From a virus: DNA of 27,049 bases. The stretch covers positions 1 to 27,049 of IMG/VR virus record IMGVR_UViG_3300030118_000975. One strand, 5' to 3'. This document shows, piece after piece, positions 22,395 through 27,049 of this stretch (positions within the stretch are counted from its first letter, which is position 1; each line of letters begins with the position of its first letter). The translations under genes were made by a program, and so were the position numbers. A model generated the notes under the pieces. That model did not search any database. It saw only the letters and a list, made by a program, of their open reading frames with translations, and was not told the DNA's origin.

Positions 22395-22987
22395 GAATAA
22401 TACCTGTAGAAGCATTTGCTAATGCTGTTTCACAATCAAATAATGGTTCCGTTACGAATATGGCTATACAATCAATAAATGGCAATATGACCACTCAGCA
22501 GTTTGGAAATAATATTGTATGTCAGGGTGCAACTTTATCATTTAGCCCATTTGTTACCTTTGGTGCTAACTATAGAAAACCTTATAGAGACTACTATGAA
22601 ACACCATTTTATGATCCTACAGACGCAAATGATGATGGTGTACCTGATAATCCTGGTGATATTCTTTTTTATCAACAGAACTATAGCGGTACAAATAAAG
22701 ATAGTTATGCGTTAAATAGTGGTTTTAGTCTTAATTTTACTATTCCCTTAGATCGCACATTACAATCTACCTGTGAAAAGGCTGCTACAACACAGGTAAA
22801 ATTACAACAACAGATATTAGAAAATAAGCGTTTAGATTGGCAGATAGCAAGAATACGTGAATGTGGATCTTTACTTGCTAATGGTATACGTGTAACAGAA
22901 GACAGCCCCTTTTATAATGTATGTGCAGATGTATATTTAGAACCTAAACCAAACCAAGTTATTCCGCATACACATAAAATTAAGTAG
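22226..22987 (+). CDS. Exported protein 3 of the trio; N-terminus overlaps protein 2
   Basis: This 253-residue frame starts at the only usable ATG, 169 bases inside protein 2. The first 55 residues are Lys/Arg/Cys-rich and out of frame with protein 2, so they look non-native. A real signal-like segment, FCILTIGIIPVEAFA, follows, then SQSNNGSVTNMAIQSINGNM, GATLSFSPFVTFGANYRKPY and a C-terminal helical region with Cys (STCEKAATTQVKLQQQI). The true start may therefore be a non-standard codon (ATT at about 22380), or protein 2 may be fused to it by a frameshift. The acidic stretch DPTDANDDGVPDNPGD recalls calcium-binding repeats. The 3' end overlaps the convergent nuclease gene by 8 bases. Confidence 0.62.
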   Translation: MDRTKSKQQTKLDSIRRKCISVYRNIQSTWPSKCNSNKQVNRIRKRCYYYFCILTIGIIPVEAFANAVSQSNNGSVTNMAIQSINGNMTTQQFGNNIVCQGATLSFSPFVTFGANYRKPYRDYYETPFYDPTDANDDGVPDNPGDILFYQQNYSGTNKDSYALNSGFSLNFTIPLDRTLQSTCEKAATTQVKLQQQILENKRLDWQIARIRECGSLLANGIRVTEDSPFYNVCADVYLEPKPNQVIPHTHKIK

Positions 22988-23618
22988 CTTTTTTAAAATA
23001 TAAACTTCTTGCCTGTTCATAATCAAACATACATTCAGCAGGGTTATATTCTTGGGTTTTTATTCCATCTGGTGTTATATAAATAACTCTACAAGTAAAC
23101 AAAGTAACAGATGGATAGTTTTGATTTAATAGTGATACATAACCACCTATCTGTAACCTATGGTTTTTCTTTCTGTATTTAACTTGGGTTTTAAAATCAG
23201 CAAGGCATAAAACACCTGTTTCCTTATGTTGTAATACTGCATCTAAACTACCTGCTATATCTCTTTTTCTATCCACCATACGTAACTCATTAGCAACACA
23301 ATCCCATGTATCCCACATACGATAATTAATTAAATGTTCTACCCATTGTCTATATTCCTTTGCATACGCTAATGCTAATGTCTTATCTTTTGTTTCACAC
23401 CATATCTGTGCAGCTTCATGTATTGCAGTACCACGTATAGCAGCCTGTTCCATATTTTTACTAACAAAATCACTTGTTTTTACTACATCACTAACAGATC
23501 TTGCTACATAGCATTTACGTTTTAAATCGTAATACTTATGTGGTTCTGGATAAAATTTTACAAAAGGATCTTGTACAAGAATATCTTTAATTTTCTTTTT
23601 CATATTCCACAGGATCAA
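22980..23618 (-). CDS. RecB/Cas4-type PD-(D/E)XK exonuclease
   Basis: This protein of about 207 residues probably starts at the ATG at 23603 (MKKKIKDILVQDPF), because the longer frame overlaps its upstream gene by 32 bases. It shows ARSVSDVVKTSDF, AIRGTAIHEAAQIW (the GTxxHE helix), ELRMVDRKRDIAGSLDAVLQ with the metal-binding Asp, CLADFKTQVKYRKK with D-F-K (D/E-x-K), and RLQIGGYVSLLN (QxxxY motif). All the catalytic signatures are intact. It probably makes the single strands that the ERF annealing protein and SSB at 25104-26267 use. It is the last gene of a minus-strand unit. Confidence 0.85.
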   Translation of the reverse strand: MILWNMKKKIKDILVQDPFVKFYPEPHKYYDLKRKCYVARSVSDVVKTSDFVSKNMEQAAIRGTAIHEAAQIWCETKDKTLALAYAKEYRQWVEHLINYRMWDTWDCVANELRMVDRKRDIAGSLDAVLQHKETGVLCLADFKTQVKYRKKNHRLQIGGYVSLLNQNYPSVTLFTCRVIYITPDGIKTQEYNPAECMFDYEQARSLYFKKAT

Positions 23619-23859
23619 AAGTTATTTTACCTGTAAGACTATTTCTATACTTTGGCAGTTTATGTACAGGTAATGACGGCCTGGAACCACATTCTGTACG
23701 CAAAATACGTTTCCACTTGCCTGTTTTATTTTCTCTGTCATAACCCATAGCAATAAACCAACCATCAGGCGGTGTATCTAGATCTTCTACTGTAATAAGA
23801 CCTTTTTTTACCATCATGCGTAGTGTTTTTTTTGCACCACCACCGAATAAGCTATCCAT
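23587..23859 (-). CDS. Small protein in the minus-strand recombination unit, unknown
   Basis: This 90-residue protein, MDSLFGGGAKKTLRMMVKKG, has LITVEDLDTPPDGWFIAMGY, a Lys/Arg-rich stretch (NKTGKWKRILRTECGSRPSL) and NSLTGKITFDPVEYEKEN. The N-terminal half could be a small helical DNA-binding domain. It starts on the overlapping base with the upstream gene's end and overlaps the nuclease gene at the 3' side, so the three minus-strand genes form one translational unit. A function tied to DNA replication or recombination is inferred from position only. Confidence 0.65.
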   Translation of the reverse strand: MDSLFGGGAKKTLRMMVKKGLITVEDLDTPPDGWFIAMGYDRENKTGKWKRILRTECGSRPSLPVHKLPKYRNSLTGKITFDPVEYEKEN

Positions 23860-24473
23860 CAGATTAAATTCCCCATTTCATCAAACTGTACAACCCTTTG
23901 AGCAGGGTGTATAACTTCTTTTTCTGGTTCTTTATCAAACCTTTTTAGACGTTTCATCTGTTCTTCATAATGACTCATTTTTAGACCCTTCCATGTACCT
24001 GCAAGAATACCTGCTTCTAGTTGATCTCTTAATACCTGTTCACCATATTTATCTATGAACTTTCTATATTCTGTTATCTGTAATTTCCATGCCTGTATTG
24101 ACTTACTACCTTTCTTAACTTTCCAAAAGTCATCTATAAGAGTTTTCAAGTGTTTTAAATCATCTGGTATATTCTTTTCTTGTTTTTCTTTTTTATTAAT
24201 TTTTTCTTTTTGTTCTTTTCTTTCTAATTCTTTATCTAAGCTATTATTGTCTAATTTCTTACTTTCAAACTTATTATCTTTATGTATATATAGTGCCATA
24301 TTTTTTTCATTTTTGCATCTTGCATTGTACGCATCTTCTAAAAGCAGATTTAAAAATGCAGTTGTTGTAATGTATTTTGGCTTTATTTCTAGGATCTTAG
24401 TAATTAAGTCCCTGTCCAAAGATGGCCGTAAAGTGTTCATAAATTGGTCAATAATTAAACAATATTTGTACAT
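23859..24473 (-). CDS. Replication-associated protein, putative
   Basis: This protein of up to 204 residues starts at 24473 or, more likely, at the internal Met at 24440 (MNTLRPSLDRDLITKILEIK). The N-terminus (ITTTAFLNLLLEDAYNARC) looks like a ribbon-helix-helix-type element. A long Lys/Glu-rich coiled region follows (about 65-105), then a helical domain with LIDDFWKVKKGSKSIQAWKL, ITEYRKFIDKYG and LEAGILAGTWKGL. This C-terminal pattern resembles replication accessory or helicase-loader-type phage proteins, but it is not a firm match. It is the first gene of the minus-strand unit, next to the divergent operator region. Confidence 0.55.
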   Translation of the reverse strand: MYKYCLIIDQFMNTLRPSLDRDLITKILEIKPKYITTTAFLNLLLEDAYNARCKNEKNMALYIHKDNKFESKKLDNNSLDKELERKEQKEKINKKEKQEKNIPDDLKHLKTLIDDFWKVKKGSKSIQAWKLQITEYRKFIDKYGEQVLRDQLEAGILAGTWKGLKMSHYEEQMKRLKRFDKEPEKEVIHPAQRVVQFDEMGNLI

Positions 24474-24519
24474 TAATAGACCATCTAAAAACTAAGAGAT
24501 CAACGTAACGCTATATGGA

Positions 24520-24538
24520 TTGTATTAAATCTTTACAA
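24520..24538. promoter_or_regulatory. Divergent operator candidate TTGTA-N9-TACAA
   Basis: An inverted repeat TTGTA (24520-24524), nine bases, TACAA (24534-24538) lies between divergent genes. The minus promoter (TTGTAA, 17 bases, TATAGC reading leftwards) and the plus promoter (TTTACA at 24532, 16 bases, TATCGT with a TG extension) both overlap it. A repressor here could switch both directions. Confidence 0.5.
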
Positions 24539-24578
24539 ACACCATATATATGTTATCGTTAACTCATAAGTCTAACTA

Positions 24579-24620
24579 ATGCAATGTCCTGTACATTGTC
24601 AAAAAGAAATAGACGTATAA
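24579..24620 (+). CDS. Tiny CPVHC ORF, possible leader peptide
   Basis: Thirteen codons, MQCPVHCQKEIDV, end two bases before the ATG of the next gene. The C-x3-C pair is unusual in so short a frame. It could be a leader peptide for the small gene that follows, or chance. No ribosome binding site is obvious. Confidence 0.3.
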   Translation: MQCPVHCQKEIDV

Positions 24621-24622
24621 AA

Positions 24623-24745
24623 ATGCTAAGAACAGAGTTAGCAGGGATAAATGACCCCTATGAACTACTGGCAGAAGTAATAGCTGATAATGAACGATTA
24701 AGACAAATTATTAACACCCATGATTGCCATAAGGGTAAACCTTAG
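24623..24745 (+). CDS. Small acidic helical protein, unknown
   Basis: This 40-residue protein, MLRTELAGINDPYELLAEVI then ADNERLRQIINTHDCHKGKP, is helical and acidic with a Cys/His-containing end. It is the first gene of the plus-strand unit behind the divergent region, and its end overlaps the promoter at 24724-24752. No family is recognised. An interaction role, for example with the upstream regulator, is possible. Confidence 0.55.
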   Translation: MLRTELAGINDPYELLAEVIADNERLRQIINTHDCHKGKP

Positions 24746-24752
24746 CTATATT
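24724..24752 (+). promoter_or_regulatory. Sigma70-like promoter with a degenerate GGGTAAACC palindrome
   Basis: TTGCCA (24724-24729, 5/6 match), a 17-base spacer containing AAGGGTAAACCTT, and TATATT (24747-24752). The spacer length, -10 and palindrome-like content match the early promoters at 19327 and 20288. It probably drives the ERF-SSB unit. The predicted leader is only about 14 bases and has no clear ribosome binding site. Confidence 0.7.
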
Positions 24753-24772
24753 AAGGCAAATATATTTAGTAA

Positions 24773-24961
24773 ATGACAGAAAACAATTTACCTTCTGTAT
24801 GGAATAAACCAAAAACAAAAAATATACCAGAAGGTGCGTTATGGTTTAATCCAAATGAACCAGAAAAGTTAAGAAATAGAGTTAATGGAAAGTGGGAAGA
24901 GTTAGACCCTTTTGTAGATTTAGAAGAAAGAAAAGTAAAAAAGACAGAGAAAGAACAATGA
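24773..24961 (+). CDS. Small protein before the ERF gene, unknown
   Basis: This 62-residue protein, MTENNLPSVWNKPKTKNIPE, has GALWFNPNEPEKLRNRVNGK and an acidic/basic helical end (WEELDPFVDLEERKVKKTEK). The GALWFNxNxPxxLR(N)xVNGxWE text resembles small phage proteins with a short beta hairpin, often near virion genes, but no function is known. It is the first gene behind the promoter at 24724. The ATG overlaps nothing upstream; the stop overlaps the next gene at ATGA. Confidence 0.62.
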   Translation: MTENNLPSVWNKPKTKNIPEGALWFNPNEPEKLRNRVNGKWEELDPFVDLEERKVKKTEKEQ

Positions 24962-25104
24962 AATCATATTTGTTTAATGATAAGGAAATTGATTTAGTAA
25001 AAAGGTCTATTAGTAAATTCTGGACTTATGCATTACAAAAAAAAGACGAAGATTTATGTGACCAATTAGAAAATCTACAAAACAAAATTTATAAAAAAAA
25101 CTAA
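24958..25104 (+). CDS. Small basic helical protein, unknown
   Basis: This 48-residue protein, MKSYLFNDKEIDLVKRSISK, then FWTYALQKKDEDLCDQLENL, is helical and basic at the end (QNKIYKKN). I chose the ATG at 24958 because it overlaps the upstream stop (ATGA); a longer frame from 24892 has an out-of-phase, basic N-terminus with no support. It ends on the overlapping TAATG of the ERF gene, so it is translationally linked to it. Confidence 0.6.
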   Translation: MKSYLFNDKEIDLVKRSISKFWTYALQKKDEDLCDQLENLQNKIYKKN

Positions 25105-25742
25105 TGACAAAAGAAATAACAGCAGCCTTATGTAAGTTCATACAAGAAGTAGGCACAATTAAAGAAGAAGCCAATGCACAGTATGGTAAGTTTGCTGATC
25201 TATCTGGTGTACTTTCTGTTGTAAATCCTGTACTGGCAAAAAATGGTTTAATAATTACGAACACAACAAAAATAGAAGAAGATAAAAATATTCTTTCTGT
25301 ACAACTTCTGCATATATCTGGTGAGTCATTACCGCCTAGTGAAATACTCTTACCAAAAGGTATTGCTAAAAATGAATTATATAGTACAGGTCAGGCATTA
25401 ACTTACTTTAAACGCTATCTATTACTTGGATTGTTAAACCTTACAGCAGGTATTCCAGACCATGACGGACAGGTATATAACCCTGACATACAAGAAAACA
25501 AAGTAACACCTATAAACAAAAACAAGGCAGTTGGCATGCCTACATTATTAGATGATGAAACTAAACAATACTACTTACAGATAGTAGGTAAGCTACTTGT
25601 TAAAGATAAAAAACTCTACAACACACTTGCAGATGCCTTATATATAGAGTTTGATTTTGATAGAAACAAAAAGTTATCAGATAACATAACAAAACCTAAA
25701 CACGTTACCTTTATAGAAGAATGGCTTGCTGTTAACACATGA
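25104..25742 (+). CDS. erf: ERF-family single-strand annealing protein
   Basis: This 212-residue protein matches the ERF group of phage recombinases, which bind single strands and anneal complementary DNA. The N-terminal half shows QYGKFADLSGVLSVVNPVLA followed by KNGLIITNTTKI, and a conserved GQALTYFKRYLLLGLLNL motif near residues 95-112, then AGIPDHDGQ. The C-terminal part (about 130-212) is variable and helical, as usual. It acts with SSB downstream and probably with the RecB-type nuclease across the divergent region. It overlaps both neighbours by 1-4 bases. Confidence 0.88.
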   Translation: MTKEITAALCKFIQEVGTIKEEANAQYGKFADLSGVLSVVNPVLAKNGLIITNTTKIEEDKNILSVQLLHISGESLPPSEILLPKGIAKNELYSTGQALTYFKRYLLLGLLNLTAGIPDHDGQVYNPDIQENKVTPINKNKAVGMPTLLDDETKQYYLQIVGKLLVKDKKLYNTLADALYIEFDFDRNKKLSDNITKPKHVTFIEEWLAVNT

Positions 25743-25933
25743 TTGATGAACCTCTTGAAACTAGACCTGTTGATGTTGCTGCTTCTAACTGGAAAAACCG
25801 CTTTCTGGTATCTTCAAAACTTACGCACATTAATCACAAAAAATTTAGAGATTGGTGCAAAGCTAACAACTATTCCTACTCATCAGGTATTAACTACCTG
25901 ATCTCAAACTATCTACCTGATAACAATGTTTAA
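25739..25933 (+). CDS. Small protein between ERF and SSB, unknown
   Basis: This 64-residue protein, MIDEPLETRPVDVAASNWKN, then SSKLTHINHKKFRDWCKANN and YSSGINYLISNYLPDNNV, looks helical at the C-terminal end in a way that could fit a ribbon-helix-helix-like DNA-binding domain. No firm family. It overlaps the ERF gene (ATGA) and the SSB start by 8 bases, so it is translated with them and may help load or regulate the recombination proteins. Confidence 0.6.
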   Translation: MIDEPLETRPVDVAASNWKNRFLVSSKLTHINHKKFRDWCKANNYSYSSGINYLISNYLPDNNV

Positions 25934-26267
25934 TGTATCAATCGCAGGGCGTTTAACTAAAGACGCTGAATATAAAAAAGCAGGTGCTTATGATCTAGCA
26001 TCTTTCACAATAGCTGTATCACATGGCAGAGACAGAACATCTTTTATTGATTGCCAAGTATGGGGCAAAAGATGGGAACTAATTGTAGATGCCTACAAAA
26101 AAGGTAGCCTTGTGGCAGTATCAGGTGACGGTGAATATACAACTTATGAAACAGATGATGGACAAAAAAGAAAACAGTTAAGAGTAAATGTCAATAATTT
26201 TGTATTACCTGAGAAGCGTGAACAAACAGAAGAAGGTAAACTAGAAACAGCTACAATTCCTTTCTGA
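25926..26267 (+). CDS. ssb: Single-stranded DNA-binding protein
   Basis: This 113-residue SSB has an OB fold: MFNVSIAGRLTKDAEYKKAG, ASFTIAVSHGRDRTSFIDCQ, VWGKRWELIVDAYKKGSLVA and VSGDGEYTTYETDDGQ. The end TATIPF is a shortened form of the acidic SSB tail that ends in IPF and docks partner enzymes; the acidic part is reduced. It protects single strands during replication and recombination and partners ERF. It is shorter than bacterial SSB (about 170), with no long linker. The stop overlaps the next ATG. Confidence 0.9.
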   Translation: MFNVSIAGRLTKDAEYKKAGAYDLASFTIAVSHGRDRTSFIDCQVWGKRWELIVDAYKKGSLVAVSGDGEYTTYETDDGQKRKQLRVNVNNFVLPEKREQTEEGKLETATIPF

Positions 26268-26995
26268 TGGCTATAAGGTTAGACATTAAATCAGAACTAC
26301 CAACTGCTATAAAGTGGACTAACCAACATACAAAACAATTACCATTCTCTATAGCACAGGCTATCAATGCTTCTGTACAAGGCTCTAAGTTTATAGCAGG
26401 TAGTAAACAAAAGTCTGCACTTAATACACTTGCAGGTTCATCAAGACGTTACCTGGACAGACCAAAACCATCTACACAGAAAGGATTTAGAGCAACAGTA
26501 GCTAAGAAGTCTACATTAACATCTGTAATAAAAACTAAGGACAGACCATACAATCAGGACAGGTATTTAGGCGGTAGTATCTTTGGTGGTGACAGTAAAC
26601 AAAAGTATGATGCGTTATTTGTTAGACACAGCACAGCCAAGAACATACCACCTAATTCTAGACTTGTACCAACAACAGCAGTTAAGCGTGATAGGTATGG
26701 CAACATAACTAAGACAACTATCAACAAGATATATAAATCTATTGGTACAGGAAATAATACTGGTAATAATATCTTTATTGGTAAACCTATTGGTGGTAAT
26801 AGACCAGCAGGTGTATATAGAAGGGAAAGGAACTTTAAACTAAGGGCATTGTTTATTGCACAGCAGACAGTTAACTACAATCCAATTTTCCCTGCTAAAA
26901 AAGAAGCAGAAGGTGCTATTACAAAAACCTTTGGCCTATACTTACGTAGACAATTACAGGTTAATGTCCGTAATAATATGGCACGTAAGGCGTAA
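26267..26995 (+). CDS. Basic virion protein, possibly gpZ-like, downstream of SSB
   Basis: This 242-residue, strongly basic protein has LPFSIAQAINASVQGSKFIA, SALNTLAGSSRRYLDRPKPS, TQKGFRATVAKKSTLTSV, KDRPYNQDRYLGGSIFGG, GVYRRERNFKLRALFIAQQT and a C-terminal helix FGLYLRRQLQVNVRNNMARK. The overall order, an alanine-rich N-terminal helix with AIN, basic middle and terminal helix, recalls phage neck/tail completion proteins of the lambda Z type. The expected Z position between FII and U is empty here. Whether it is truly Z-like is uncertain; a role in the virion is more likely than in replication despite its place behind SSB. Its stop is followed by a 7-bp hairpin without T-tract. Confidence 0.5.
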   Translation: MAIRLDIKSELPTAIKWTNQHTKQLPFSIAQAINASVQGSKFIAGSKQKSALNTLAGSSRRYLDRPKPSTQKGFRATVAKKSTLTSVIKTKDRPYNQDRYLGGSIFGGDSKQKYDALFVRHSTAKNIPPNSRLVPTTAVKRDRYGNITKTTINKIYKSIGTGNNTGNNIFIGKPIGGNRPAGVYRRERNFKLRALFIAQQTVNYNPIFPAKKEAEGAITKTFGLYLRRQLQVNVRNNMARKA

Positions 26996-27049
26996 TGCCT
27001 TGCTATTACTAGGTTCTTTCTACCAGTATTATCGTGGGTCATCCGAAGG
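26996..27049. other. Right edge, no supported gene
   Basis: The final 54 bases contain two open short frames but no start with a ribosome binding site. An ATG at 26995 gives MPCYY and stops. A gene beginning just outside the window, such as terminase, is possible but cannot be seen. Confidence 0.4.

Noticed and set aside
24055-24495. 146-codon plus-strand open frame rich in Phe, Ser and Leu
   Set aside because: Mirror of the minus-strand Lys/Glu-rich gene; the hydrophobic text is an artefact of the antisense A-rich strand.
26985-27003. Hairpin GTAAGGC/GCCTTGC as a terminator
   Set aside because: Good stem but no T-tract, and it lies across the stop codon; a chance hairpin is more likely.
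1-27049. CRISPR array, integrase or insertion sequence
   Set aside because: No regularly spaced repeats, no recombinase signature and no transposase-like frame were seen.

Overview
The window is AT-rich, gene-dense DNA from a tailed phage (or a prophage or metagenomic phage contig) with a lambda-like, long non-contractile-tail (siphovirus) structural module. No cellular gene, integrase, terminase, portal, rRNA or tRNA was recognised. Several small genes look, from memory of those families, like ones carried by marine cyanophages: the secreted trio at 21480-22987 and the pair at 16569-17420. A cyanobacterial host is therefore my best guess, but it is an inference and was not tested by a search.

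Layout. 1-2343: a large capsid polyprotein, open at the left edge, carrying a TUDOR-like module, an HK97-type prohead protease and the major capsid protein. 2384-4241: small connector protein, gpFII-like joining protein, gpU-like terminator and tail tube. 4296-4957: tail assembly chaperones G and G-T, joined by a -1 frameshift at A AAA AAC (4628-4634). 4958-12622: tape measure, then minor tail proteins M, L, K, I and J in lambda order. The L protein carries an inserted cupredoxin-like domain with a full set of possible type 1 copper ligands. 12646-16442: a run of tail-fibre and host-recognition genes, including an S74 self-cleaving chaperone fibre.

16569-20514 holds small, tightly overlapping genes (ATGA/GTGA junctions): two membrane or secreted proteins, a Holliday-junction-resolvase-like nuclease, two zinc-ribbon-like peptides, a DNA cytosine methyltransferase-like protein and several unknowns. 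20564-21057 (minus) and 21100-21483 (plus) encode small membrane proteins that are candidates for lysis functions. 21480-22987 encodes three exported proteins. 22980-24473 (minus) has a RecB-type nuclease and two replication/recombination-associated unknowns. 24579-26995 (plus) has small peptides, an ERF annealing protein, SSB and a basic, possibly gpZ-like virion protein.

The most interesting non-coding content lies in the early region. There is a family of sigma70-like promoters whose 17-bp spacers hold a GGGGTATACCCC palindrome or a variant. A near-identical leader of about 25 nt is repeated behind two of them. A candidate structured RNA of about 118 nt lies at 20145-20262, closed by a 9-bp helix, and its sequence also contains an ORF without an ATG. 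The nuclease, ERF and SSB form a plausible phage recombination module, split by a divergent promoter/operator region at about 24513-24560.
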